Source of the DNA: an uncultured Flavobacteriales bacterium
Lineage (GTDB): Bacteria > Bacteroidota > Bacteroidia > Flavobacteriales_G > Salibacteraceae
Length of the DNA: 64,000 nt
Assembly (NCBI GenBank): GCA_913057205.1
Contig: CAJXNO010000011.1
Coordinates: forward strand, 20,966-84,965
Direction: 5' to 3'
This document shows positions 39,645 to 49,352 of this stretch, piece after piece; within the stretch, counting starts at the first letter, position 1; each line of letters starts with the position of its first letter. The position numbers were made by a program, and so were the translations under genes. The notes beneath the pieces were generated by a model that saw only the letters and a list, made by a program, of their open reading frames with translations, was not told the DNA's origin and ran no database searches.

Positions 39645-40724
39645 ATGGCAGGAGTTCTGAATGCAAAAGAGGCCTTGGCTCTTTTCGAAGTAGCGAAAAA
39701 GCATGGATTCGCATTTCCAGCAGTCAACGTTGTAAGCACCCAATCGGTAAACGCGGTACTGGAGGCGGCAAAAGAGGCCAACAGTCCCGTAATGGTACAA
39801 TTCAGCAATGGCGGTGCATCTTACTATGCAGGCAAAGCGGTTTCCAATGAAGCGGAGAAAGCTGCGATCGCTGGTGCCGTTTCTGGCGCGAAGCATGTGC
39901 ACATGATGGCTGAGCTCTACGATGTAGATGTGGTTTTACATACCGATCACGCTGCGCGTAAGCTGCTGCCTTGGATCGATGGTTTGATTGATGCCGGTGA
40001 AGCGCATTACAAGGAAACGGGTAGACCTCTGTTCACCAGCCACATGATCGACCTGAGCGAAGAGCCGATCAAGGAAAACCTTGCTACATGCGTGGAATAC
40101 CATAAACGTATGAGCGCCATTGATATGATCCTAGAGATCGAGTTGGGTGTAACGGGTGGTGAAGAAGACGGTGTAGACAATACAGGTATAGACAGTTCAA
40201 AGTTATACACTCAGCCGGATGAAGTCGGCTTTGCATATGAAGAGCTTTCAAAGGTGTCTCCTAACTTCACCATTGCAGCTGCATTTGGTAATGTGCATGG
40301 CGTGTACAAACCTGGCAATGTAGAGCTAACCCCTGTAATCCTTCGAAACAGCCAAGACCACATCAAGAAAACTTACCACATCGATCACGAGAATCCGGTG
40401 AACTTCGTTTTCCACGGCGGATCAGGTTCGTCGAGAGAAGAGATCCGCGAAGCGATCGGTTATGGCGTAATCAAGATGAACATCGACACGGATACCCAAT
40501 GGGCGTTTTGGGACGGTGTGCGAGCGTATGAAGCAAAGCACCACGACTACCTGCAAGGGCAACTAGGCAACCCTGAAGGCGAAGAGAAACCAAATAAGAA
40601 ATACTACGATCCTCGCAAGTGGCTTCGAGAGGGTGAAAAAGCGATGGTAAAGCGATTGCTTACCGCTTTTGAAGACCTCAATGCGCACCATGCGAATAAG
40701 GCATGGAAAGCAGGACAAGCATAA
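39645..40724 (+). CDS. fbaA: Class II fructose-bisphosphate aldolase
   Basis: FAFPAVNVVSTQSVNAVLEAAKEANSPVMVQFSNGGA; LHTDHAARKLLPWID; VFHGGSGSSREEIREAIGYGVIKMNIDTDTQWAFWDG. Confidence 0.96.
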   Translation: MAGVLNAKEALALFEVAKKHGFAFPAVNVVSTQSVNAVLEAAKEANSPVMVQFSNGGASYYAGKAVSNEAEKAAIAGAVSGAKHVHMMAELYDVDVVLHTDHAARKLLPWIDGLIDAGEAHYKETGRPLFTSHMIDLSEEPIKENLATCVEYHKRMSAIDMILEIELGVTGGEEDGVDNTGIDSSKLYTQPDEVGFAYEELSKVSPNFTIAAAFGNVHGVYKPGNVELTPVILRNSQDHIKKTYHIDHENPVNFVFHGGSGSSREEIREAIGYGVIKMNIDTDTQWAFWDGVRAYEAKHHDYLQGQLGNPEGEEKPNKKYYDPRKWLREGEKAMVKRLLTAFEDLNAHHANKAWKAGQA

Positions 40725-40745
40725 GGACCCAAAAGCATTGATGCT

Positions 40746-41612
40746 ATGAAATTACATGTTGTTAATACGGGAAATTTCAAACTAGACGGAGGCGCGATGT
40801 TTGGCGTGGTACCAAAATCGCTGTGGTCGCGCACCAATCCACCGGATGACAACAACATGTGTACCTGGGCCATGCGCTCTCTGCTGATCGAAGATGGAGA
40901 TCGCTTGATGCTGATCGACACAGGTATCGGAAATAAGCAAAGCGAAAAATTCTTTAGCCACTATTACCTGCATGGTGATGACAGCTTGGATGGAAATCTG
41001 AAGCAACTTGGCTTTCATCGGGATGACATCACCGATGTATTCTTGACCCACTTGCACTTTGACCATTGCGGAGGCGCTATTGAATTTGACAGATCTGCTG
41101 ATGCCTTTCGTCCGGCCTTTAAAAATGCGCGGTTTTGGAGCAATGAAGACCATTGGAAGTGGGCTACAGAACCAAACCTCAGAGAAAAGGCATCCTTCTT
41201 GAAGGAAAACATCCTTCCGATTCAGGAAAGTGGACAATTGAATTGGGTTTCTGTGCCGGAAGACGGCGACCGAAGTAAAATCGTATTCGATGGCATCGAT
41301 GTGTTCTTTGCTGACGGACATACCGATAAGCAAATGATTCCGATCATCTCCTACAAAGGAAAGAAGCTGGTATTCATGGCCGATCTCCTTCCGAGCACAG
41401 GACATATACCACTTCCTTATGTGATGGGCTACGATACACGACCACTGCTCACCATGCAAGAGAAGAAAGCATTCTTGGATGAGGCAGCAAGTGAAGAATA
41501 CATTCTCTTTCTAGAGCATGATGCAGTGAATGAGTGCTGCACCGTTCAGCACACAGAGAAAGGAGTTCGCTTAAAAGACAGCTTCTCCTTTGCCGAGGCA
41601 TTTGGGGCTTAA
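40746..41612 (+). CDS. MBL-fold metallo-hydrolase
   Basis: VFLTHLHFDHCGGAIEF (HxHxDH), FADGHTDKQMIPII. Confidence 0.92.
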   Translation: MKLHVVNTGNFKLDGGAMFGVVPKSLWSRTNPPDDNNMCTWAMRSLLIEDGDRLMLIDTGIGNKQSEKFFSHYYLHGDDSLDGNLKQLGFHRDDITDVFLTHLHFDHCGGAIEFDRSADAFRPAFKNARFWSNEDHWKWATEPNLREKASFLKENILPIQESGQLNWVSVPEDGDRSKIVFDGIDVFFADGHTDKQMIPIISYKGKKLVFMADLLPSTGHIPLPYVMGYDTRPLLTMQEKKAFLDEAASEEYILFLEHDAVNECCTVQHTEKGVRLKDSFSFAEAFGA

Positions 41613-43664
41613 GCAAAGACTGAAAGGGGCATCCTGTTCGAGATCTCTCCACTGGATCCCTCTTTGGCCAGCAGCTCTTATCCACGCTTCTTTCTCAACA
41701 GAATCCAAACCGGCAGACAAAATCACCCATCTGGGCTGATGCAGTTCTAGGTAGTCAAGTGGTTCAGCGCTCACCGGAATCGTAACCCACAGGATATCCG
41801 CCGGGATTTCATTGAGCCACTCTATCTCAGTGGACGGGATGATCACCCTGATTCCTCCCATCAGGTAGTACACCTCCTGCAGGGTATCTTGGCTTCGGTG
41901 TTCGTCGGGAATATCCAATGCAGCCCAATGCGCTTCAACCGATTGCTTGTCATATTCACTCTGCCAAAATACAGCTGTAGCGATGGTATGGACCCTCTCT
42001 CCATGTACGAATGAAAGCACATCACCTTGTGTGGATCGGTAGAACCATAGCTCCTTAGAATTCAAAGTGCTCCAGTAGCTAAATGTTGCAGAAGCGATCA
42101 AAAGAATGGAACTCACCAAGGTCATGCCCAACCAAAATGATCGCTTCGTTATCAAGTAATAGACCAGAAGCATGATACCCATATACAAGAGGTACAATTC
42201 ATGCAGTTGAATGTAGAAGCCATCCAGTGCTGCAAAGGGTAAAGCTTTGATCCATGAAACCCCGTCATTCATGTAAACACCGAGGAAAGCGATTGCCTCA
42301 GCCAAGAGGCTTCCGATCAGCGATACCTGATTAAGCAAGAGATATGCAATTCCCGAAGGCAATAGAGCACTTGCAATCGGTATCACCATAAGGTTACTGA
42401 GTAAAAAGTACAGTGGAAACTGGTGAAAATAGTAGAGCGCCAACGGAAAGGTAGCGACCTGCGCGGCCAAGGAAACACTTGTCAAGGCCCAAACCTTGTC
42501 AACAAGCCACCACCTGCTCTTTCCGAACCATGCGTAGACCATGGGCTGCAGAGCCACAATACCGAAGACTGCAACATAAGACAACTGGAAACCGACCTCC
42601 AACAAGAGTCCAGGCTCAAAACACAAAAGCAACAAAGCACTTCCGAGGAGTGCATGAAAAACTCCGCCTTTTCTAGACATGGCTTCTCCTAGCACAATGA
42701 AACTGAACATGGTAGCTGCACGCGTTACACTTGGAGAAAAACCTGTGATCCCCGCAAAGAGCCAAAGTGAAAGGAATAAAAGCAGCACACGCAACCACCT
42801 ACTCCATCGATGGTGTGTTAAAAAAAAGAACAAGGTTGAAAGCATGAGGTAGATGATACCAACGTGTAATCCGCTCACCGCCAAAACATGCATGGCCCCC
42901 GCCTGCGCAAAGGCATCTCGCTGATCTACGCTAAGCTCACGTTTATCCCCTAACATCAAGGCGATCATCAGGCCCTGCACCTCGTCTGGCAGCTGCGAGT
43001 CTCGCACAGCTTTGATCAATGAGGCCTGCCAATCCAACAGATTGAAACGCGGACGGTCAAGTTGACCTAAGACATGTAAGGAGGCTGCAGGAATATATGT
43101 ACGGAGATGCACATTACGCTTTGCCATATACGCTCCATAGTCAAATGCAAATGGATTAACCCGCTCGGCAAGGGGTTGCAAGCGTGCCTTGAAGACGATC
43201 ACCGTACCTGCTGCTAGCGCTTGAATGGAACTATCCTTTTCTACATAAGTCAATATCTTCATGTCATCGAGCGGCACAATGTCATCTTGACCAACCCTAT
43301 GCGTAAGCTGGATTATGGTTTTATAGCTGGATTCCTTCGCTTGAAAAGGCTCCATGACCACAGCACGTAGTGTTTGCTGGCTGGTAGTCCACGAATGAGG
43401 TTGATAATGGATCCTTTGTCTATGGATACTTCCTAAGGCTGTTCCTGCCAACAAGAACACAAGCATCGCGATGCAAGCACGCGTCCAGGCAAAAGGCCAT
43501 GGAAGCAGTAACAGGCACCAACAAAGCAATGCTGAAACCGCAAATACGATGGTGTCAAAGTCCAACGGCAGCGTTAACCCGACCAACAAGCCCAAAAGAA
43601 AGGGCGCAACGGGGCGCAACAGCGGGACTTGATTCCAAACATAGCTAGTCCTCTTCCGTAGCAT
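41571..43664 (-). CDS. ComEC/Rec2-family competence protein
   Basis: LMLGDKRELSVDQRDAFAQAGAMHVLAVSGLHVGIIYLML; TRAATMFSFIVLGEAMSRKGG. Confidence 0.92.
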   Translation of the reverse strand: MLRKRTSYVWNQVPLLRPVAPFLLGLLVGLTLPLDFDTIVFAVSALLCWCLLLLPWPFAWTRACIAMLVFLLAGTALGSIHRQRIHYQPHSWTTSQQTLRAVVMEPFQAKESSYKTIIQLTHRVGQDDIVPLDDMKILTYVEKDSSIQALAAGTVIVFKARLQPLAERVNPFAFDYGAYMAKRNVHLRTYIPAASLHVLGQLDRPRFNLLDWQASLIKAVRDSQLPDEVQGLMIALMLGDKRELSVDQRDAFAQAGAMHVLAVSGLHVGIIYLMLSTLFFFLTHHRWSRWLRVLLLFLSLWLFAGITGFSPSVTRAATMFSFIVLGEAMSRKGGVFHALLGSALLLLCFEPGLLLEVGFQLSYVAVFGIVALQPMVYAWFGKSRWWLVDKVWALTSVSLAAQVATFPLALYYFHQFPLYFLLSNLMVIPIASALLPSGIAYLLLNQVSLIGSLLAEAIAFLGVYMNDGVSWIKALPFAALDGFYIQLHELYLLYMGIMLLVYYLITKRSFWLGMTLVSSILLIASATFSYWSTLNSKELWFYRSTQGDVLSFVHGERVHTIATAVFWQSEYDKQSVEAHWAALDIPDEHRSQDTLQEVYYLMGGIRVIIPSTEIEWLNEIPADILWVTIPVSAEPLDYLELHQPRWVILSAGLDSVEKEAWIRAAGQRGIQWRDLEQDAPFSLCLSPKCLGKGEAVF

Positions 43665-45030
43665 GTTCTTGGTCTTTTCTCCCTATGAGAAAGACCAAAA
43701 TAGCTAAAAACTGGATGAGTGGCAAGAGGCGACATTGCAGGCGTTCATAAACGTTAGCAAGAACTCCGGTGATGGATGCATTGAAGAAATAGGCTGCAAG
43801 AAAGAGCAACAAAAGAAGCGCGAGTTCAGCACTCAAGTGTCGATAAAGAACGGCTCTCCCTAGGACGAGTATGGAAAGCATCAAACTGATGTAGTTCATC
43901 CAGCGAAAGAATGGTAAGGGCAACGCATCGCCCTTGTTCTGTACGCTTGTGAGGTATTCGTTCAACTCCTGCTTAAAATGTTCCTTCATGGGCCAATAGG
44001 GTGGAGAGCCTTCACCGTAGGCATATTGGAGTCCACTACCCAACTCAATTTGCGCCATCTGTTGAAGGGTACTTTTTACTGCAGCAAACAGAAACCATTT
44101 CAAGTAGCGCGGCTGTGTGAGAAAGTCATGAACGATGGGAGCCATTGCATCATTGGCCCCCGCCCAGCCTTCAGGATGCTGGTTTACTGGTCCGTTTGGA
44201 TCCCATAAGTAACCATAGGTTTCGCGAGGTAGTTTGTCTTTCCACGGACAAAGGATCAACGTTTGCTGACCACACTGTTCGTCTAAGTACATCTTTAACA
44301 CCCCCATCTCACCGAGATTGGCCGTGATGAAAGCATTTGAAGCCAAGCTGATTCGGAATCCAAAACCATGAACTGCATTGAACGATGAAATCGTTAAGAA
44401 ACTTGCAAGGAGCAGCACACTCCAGATCAACAACGCTTTCTTCTGAATAACCTGTTGATAGCGCGTGACTGTACGAGCGCCAAGCAAGGTAATGAGCAAC
44501 AACAGCAGCATAGGGATATGTGAGAGGTGCGTGAGCAGCCCGAAGTAGCTGATGATCGAATAAGCAGAAAGTCGCTTCCAATTGGCAGCTCGATCCAACA
44601 CGATCAAACCCAATGAGAGCACCGAGATCAGGGTCCACACATCTGGCATCAACTGCGCGGCATACCACGAAACGGAACTGAAGAAACTCAACAAGACAAC
44701 ACTTGTGAAATGCCAAACATAGCGGGTAGCCCGTGGCGCAAAAACATCCACATACCGATAGATCAAATAGCTGATTAACAACCCTTGAATCAAGATCAGC
44801 GGCCAGTTGCTGATGTGCAATCCCGTGAACTTGATCAAAAGAGGATAGCCCAAAGCACGGTGATAGCTTGGTTCCAAGTTCACAGCCATCTCCATGTAGG
44901 CACCACTATCAAAGTACATCAGCGGGTAGCGGTTGTACCAGGCAGGCCCAACAACGATCATACCGGTGGTGAACAGGTATAGTAGGTGATAAAACTTAAG
45001 TACCCAATTACGCATGTAACCCGGATTCAA
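43645..45030 (-). CDS. Polytopic membrane protein, possible GT-C type glycosyltransferase
   Basis: 461-aa multi-TM; RYPLMYFDSGAYMEMAVNLEPSYHRALGYPLLIKFTG early loop. Confidence 0.55.
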   Translation of the reverse strand: MNPGYMRNWVLKFYHLLYLFTTGMIVVGPAWYNRYPLMYFDSGAYMEMAVNLEPSYHRALGYPLLIKFTGLHISNWPLILIQGLLISYLIYRYVDVFAPRATRYVWHFTSVVLLSFFSSVSWYAAQLMPDVWTLISVLSLGLIVLDRAANWKRLSAYSIISYFGLLTHLSHIPMLLLLLITLLGARTVTRYQQVIQKKALLIWSVLLLASFLTISSFNAVHGFGFRISLASNAFITANLGEMGVLKMYLDEQCGQQTLILCPWKDKLPRETYGYLWDPNGPVNQHPEGWAGANDAMAPIVHDFLTQPRYLKWFLFAAVKSTLQQMAQIELGSGLQYAYGEGSPPYWPMKEHFKQELNEYLTSVQNKGDALPLPFFRWMNYISLMLSILVLGRAVLYRHLSAELALLLLLFLAAYFFNASITGVLANVYERLQCRLLPLIQFLAILVFLIGRKDQEHATEED

Positions 45031-45559
45031 TGTGAGGCAAATATCGTTCTTTCAAGACCTTTGCATGATGAAGCGTATGACCAGCAGAAACGAAGAGTAA
45101 GAGGTCTACACGAACCTGATAGCCGCTGGCCACTCCGGTTTTGAGCATTTGATCTACCGAGAAGGTTCTGGCCAAGGTCATCGTTCCACTCCGAATATGA
45201 TCGAAAAAGGCAATCCACTCCTCCATCCGCAATTGGTCGATTACCGCATTCGCTGCGTAGGTATCCTCATCAAAGCCGCGAAGATTGAGCTCATTCGGGT
45301 CGCGAGCGATGCTCAAGGCTCGATAAACGAAAATCATTTCCGTATCGATTACGTGCTGGACGAGCTGAGCCACCGTCCACTTGTCTGGGGCATACCTCAA
45401 GGATAACGATGATTCTGGTAACTCTTTTAAGAGGCTTACAAACCCCTCTGAAGAACGCCGCAGTTCTTGCTGCACATCATTCGATTCGATGTACTGAAGG
45501 TAGTTATCGAAATAAGGCGCATAAGCCAATGACTGGAAAGCAGGTCCTCTCATACCCAA
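45008..45559 (-). CDS. DinB family protein
   Basis: YAPDKWTVAQLVQHVIDTEMIFVYRALSIARDP; AGHTLHHAKVLKERYL. Confidence 0.9.
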   Translation of the reverse strand: MGMRGPAFQSLAYAPYFDNYLQYIESNDVQQELRRSSEGFVSLLKELPESSLSLRYAPDKWTVAQLVQHVIDTEMIFVYRALSIARDPNELNLRGFDEDTYAANAVIDQLRMEEWIAFFDHIRSGTMTLARTFSVDQMLKTGVASGYQVRVDLLLFVSAGHTLHHAKVLKERYLPHIESGLHA

Positions 45560-45572
45560 CGAAAATCGAAAT

Positions 45573-45597
45573 AAAAAAAGCGGCCGAAGCCGCTTTT
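45573..45597 (-). terminator. Rho-independent terminator (minus strand)
   Basis: Minus strand AAAAGCGGCTTCGGCCGCTTTTTTT downstream of the DUF4139 gene. Confidence 0.8.
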
Positions 45598-45723
45598 ACC
45601 CTTAAACTTTCTTTCGAATAGTTTAACCACTAACAAAGCTTTATACTCTAATGCACAACTAAGGGTTACATGATCCTTCGATTTTTTTCCGATAAAAATC
45701 ATAAATCTCTGTTTTACAACGTA

Positions 45724-47322
45724 CTAAAAATTAATCTTTCGATCCGCTGGATACTTAACACTGTAAACAAAGCGTGCCCTGTCGGTAGTATTTGACGGAA
45801 TCACACGTGTCCAACGAAGTACTCCTGAGCTCTGCAGGTGCTTCGCCTCTCCTGCTTCCTCCAGATCAACCTCGATGTCTTTATCGCTACTGATCGGAAT
45901 CTGGTCCTCGATGACCAATGTGATCTGAGAACGCTTGGTATTCTTGATGGTGATCTCGATTCCAATGCTTTCCTTCTTGCTGCTACCAACTTTCTTCGAT
46001 GCGGTGAACTCCTTCACCTTCTCTCGTTTCACCACAATACTCTGGTCGCATCCGAGCGAAAGATCTAAGGAATCGTCCACTACGTTGGGATTAAGAAATG
46101 TTTTTCCAACATAGGTATTCGATAGGAAAAGATTGGCTTCACCGGGTAACATCTCATACTGTTCGAAATCAGCAACACGAGCTATCAAGAAGGCCGATGG
46201 ATCGAGTTTTGGTGCGGTATAGTACTCGTACTTGGCAGGCATCGTAAATACATCAATGCTAATAGCTTGTGGCTTGCCGTTAGACGGGATGCTGTGCTTC
46301 GTCTTGATCACAAACTGGGTTACGGCTTCATTGGCTGGATAGTCGATTTCTACAAAGTCGTCCTGCTCGATGCCTAGGACGCTCACCTCTTCTGTCCGAG
46401 CCATTTCCAAAGCCTTGTTCGACATCGGAACGGCTTGTCGGTAGAGCATTTGGTCTTCAATGAATCGCAGTCGACAAGGATAGAGTTCAGGTACGTTACC
46501 ACTTATGCTCGGGTTGGCATTCGTTAGGGTTAGGCTCACCTTGTCCCAATCGGTACCTGTATTCTGGTAGACCTTTGCATTGTAGCTCACTTGAAGGGGC
46601 TGATCCACTTCTACGGCGTTCACATTGTAGCTCGGACTCCAACCCGCATTATAAACCATGTAACTCAAGGTAAAAGATGCGTTTCCATTGGTAGTTGCAT
46701 TGACTTCTACCAAAATTGTACCTGTAGACCGATCTCTTTTATTGGCGTACTCATTCAAGGCAACCTTCAACCTGCTGATGTTCCGATTCAATCGCTCTTG
46801 CTTGCTTTGAAGCTCCATCTCCTTTAACATGATATCTGCCAACCTTTCGCGGTAGAAGTCTGATAGGTCTTCCAGGTCCTCAATGATGAAGTCAGATGAT
46901 TCCCAGCCCACCTTTTGATTAGCAAGAATCATGTTTCGCTCCTGCTGATAAACACCCAACATGTTCTGATTGAACTTGAAGTCAAAATTGTAGCTGTCTA
47001 AACTGTCTTTCAGTTCTTGGGCAACGTTCGGTAATTGCTTCTTCTGGTTTGGATCGATCTCCGTTGAAACACTGAGTACACTGATGCCATTGCTTGCTGA
47101 TACTCCCACACTTGAAGGGTCAATTTCCGATGGCAGCCCGATGAATCGAATGATCTGTCTACCGGAGGTCAGGAACTTTTGTGCCGTATGCTCCATCTGA
47201 GCGCCTCTCGGATAAACCGTGACAGCACTCAAAACAGGATCAACATCTGTTGACTTCTGGGCAACAGACAATAATGGAAACAATAAACCGAAAGAAAAGA
47301 TGGTGACTATTAGAAAACGCAT
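45724..47322 (-). CDS. DUF4139 / mucoidy inhibitor MuiA-like family protein
   Basis: VTVYPRGAQMEHTAQ..LPSEIDPSSVGVSASNGISVLSV; YMVYNAGWSPSYNV; EYYTAPKLDPSAFLIARV. Confidence 0.88.
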   Translation of the reverse strand: MRFLIVTIFSFGLLFPLLSVAQKSTDVDPVLSAVTVYPRGAQMEHTAQKFLTSGRQIIRFIGLPSEIDPSSVGVSASNGISVLSVSTEIDPNQKKQLPNVAQELKDSLDSYNFDFKFNQNMLGVYQQERNMILANQKVGWESSDFIIEDLEDLSDFYRERLADIMLKEMELQSKQERLNRNISRLKVALNEYANKRDRSTGTILVEVNATTNGNASFTLSYMVYNAGWSPSYNVNAVEVDQPLQVSYNAKVYQNTGTDWDKVSLTLTNANPSISGNVPELYPCRLRFIEDQMLYRQAVPMSNKALEMARTEEVSVLGIEQDDFVEIDYPANEAVTQFVIKTKHSIPSNGKPQAISIDVFTMPAKYEYYTAPKLDPSAFLIARVADFEQYEMLPGEANLFLSNTYVGKTFLNPNVVDDSLDLSLGCDQSIVVKREKVKEFTASKKVGSSKKESIGIEITIKNTKRSQITLVIEDQIPISSDKDIEVDLEEAGEAKHLQSSGVLRWTRVIPSNTTDRARFVYSVKYPADRKINF

Positions 47323-47331
47323 AAGAAGGTT

Positions 47332-48015
47332 TCAGTCTCTACTTCCTCCAAACGCCAGGATGAAATAGAGCAGTTGAGTAATGGCTGCTAAGGTAGCAAC
47401 AACGTAAGTACTTGCCGCCCACTGCAAGGCATTCTTCGCTTTTTCATGTTCTTGTCCGACCGTGATCTTAGAAGCATTCAACCATTGCAATGCACGGTTT
47501 GAAGCATCGAATTCTACCGGCAACGTAACCAGACTGAATAGGGTAATCACCGCTTGCGCGATGATGACCACCATGAACATTTGTGGCATGAGTCCGAAGA
47601 CAACCCCGCCAAAGATGGCCGTGATAAAAATGATATTCATGAGTTTGGAACTCAGGTTCACCACCGGCACCATTGCTGAACGAAACTGAAGCATGGAATA
47701 TGCGGTGGCATGTTGAACTGCATGACCGGTTTCGTGAGCAGCTACTGCTGCGGCAGAAACATTCCTCCCGTGGTACACAGCTCTGCTGAGGTTGATGGTT
47801 TTATCCTTTGGGTTGTAGTGATCCGTTAGTTCTCCTGCTACAGAAACAACACGTACATCTCTGATATTATTGTCGCGCAGCATGCGCTCTGCGATCTCTG
47901 CACCTGACATTCCGCTTGAAGTAGGAACTTCAGCATATTCTCGGAACCTGCTCTTCAACTTACTACTCACCCACCAACTGAGGATTCCAAAACCGATTAA
48001 AATGATCCAATACAT
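47332..48015 (-). CDS. Zinc metallopeptidase, YugP-like
   Basis: SGMSGAEIAERMLRDNNI; YHGRNVSAAAVAAHETGHAVQHA. Confidence 0.93.
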   Translation of the reverse strand: MYWIILIGFGILSWWVSSKLKSRFREYAEVPTSSGMSGAEIAERMLRDNNIRDVRVVSVAGELTDHYNPKDKTINLSRAVYHGRNVSAAAVAAHETGHAVQHATAYSMLQFRSAMVPVVNLSSKLMNIIFITAIFGGVVFGLMPQMFMVVIIAQAVITLFSLVTLPVEFDASNRALQWLNASKITVGQEHEKAKNALQWAASTYVVATLAAITQLLYFILAFGGSRD

Positions 48016-48112
48016 GTTCTTTGTTATTTACGGTGAAGATAACAAGCGATGTGCCCTTTTGCTTGCTAAGAAATGTTGTCAGTTAAAAAATTGTTTTAAA
48101 CGGTTCAAGGCA

Positions 48113-48139
48113 TAAAAAAAGCCCCAAAAAGGGGCTTTT
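48113..48139 (-). terminator. Rho-independent terminator (minus strand)
   Basis: AAAAGCCCCTTTTTGGGGCTTTTTTT. Confidence 0.85.
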
Positions 48140-48162
48140 CATGTCATTATCGCAGTTGAGCA

Positions 48163-49236
48163 CTACTTGATCACAACGCGCTCAAAGTGTTGCTGGTTTG
48201 CTGTAGCGATCTTCATCATGTAAACGCCATCCGGCAAATTGCTCACATTGATGCTTTGGAAGTCATCCGCGCTGAACTGGTCCGCATAAACCTGCTTGCC
48301 GAGCAAATCAATCAAGCTTACTTCAAAATCTTGTGCTGAAGAAAGGCGAATGTTCAATTCGGATTGTGCTGGGTTCGGATACACTTGGAAATCCAATGCT
48401 TCCACTTCTCCGAAACCTACAGGCCAAGTACCAGGAGGATAGATGATTGGAGCATCTGTTCCATAACCTACTTTCAACTCACCTTCTTGCCACATCTTTT
48501 GCCCATTGATGTACCACAGGTCATTCGGGTCGGCTGGATTCTCCATCCAAAGGGTAGTGATGAAATACAAGTTATCCCAATCCCACTCTTCGTCCACTTC
48601 AACCATGTACTTCTTTTCAATCACTTCGCCTGCACTCGCAGGACCTTCAAGGATCACGTTGTTTGAGTCCATTGCAGTGAACCATTTACGCACGACCATC
48701 TTGTGCTCTACGTCACCTGTTTGTCCATTTTGTTCTTCAACCACTTTATCTTCAACCACGAACACTTTCAGGTGAAAATTACCATTCACACCCTCAAAGA
48801 ACTTCGTCTTGGTTTGAATGATGATGGTATCTGCCAACACCATGTCTAATGCATATGCAGGAACCGCGATTACCGGTGCACTACCGAAGGTATCAACGAT
48901 GGATTCAGCCTGAGCTACAGCGGTACCTTGGTCTAGACCGTTCCCCGCAAAGTTTGGTGTGCCTCCAAAACCAATCTCATTTGCAATTTCTTCCGCAGCG
49001 GAATTGTAAAGCTTGCTAGAAGAAGGAGCGTAGAGCGAAATCACGATGTTCTCGTCACCATAGTTGGTCAACAGATCACTCATAGCGTCCCAGCCCCAGG
49101 TGCCGCAAGGCGCACACCAAGTTGCTGTTATTTTCGTAAGCAAACCGACGTTTTCTTGGGGCACGGTCCATTCGCCTTGGGCGAAGAGACCGGTGGACAA
49201 GCCCATTGTCAGGAGAAAAGTGTAGAGTTTTTCCAT
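48163..49236 (-). CDS. T9SS-sorted Omp28-like/thioredoxin-fold protein with CAPC motif
   Basis: LLTKITATWCAPCGTWGWDAMSDL; C-terminal FQVYPNPAQSELNIRLS..LPDGVYMMKI. Confidence 0.85.
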   Translation of the reverse strand: MEKLYTFLLTMGLSTGLFAQGEWTVPQENVGLLTKITATWCAPCGTWGWDAMSDLLTNYGDENIVISLYAPSSSKLYNSAAEEIANEIGFGGTPNFAGNGLDQGTAVAQAESIVDTFGSAPVIAVPAYALDMVLADTIIIQTKTKFFEGVNGNFHLKVFVVEDKVVEEQNGQTGDVEHKMVVRKWFTAMDSNNVILEGPASAGEVIEKKYMVEVDEEWDWDNLYFITTLWMENPADPNDLWYINGQKMWQEGELKVGYGTDAPIIYPPGTWPVGFGEVEALDFQVYPNPAQSELNIRLSSAQDFEVSLIDLLGKQVYADQFSADDFQSINVSNLPDGVYMMKIATANQQHFERVVIK

Positions 49237-49263
49237 AAAATAAGTTATTTCTTAACCAAAGAT

Positions 49264-49293
49264 AAAAAAAGCCCTCACGCAATGGGAGGGCTT
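49264..49293 (-). terminator. Rho-independent terminator (minus strand)
   Basis: GAAGCCCTCCCATTGCGTGAGGGCTTTTTTT. Confidence 0.75.
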
Positions 49294-49352
49294 CTCATTA
49301 AGTTACTCAATATGGGCAGTTTAAATCAGTCCATTATTGAAGTCTTATCTAC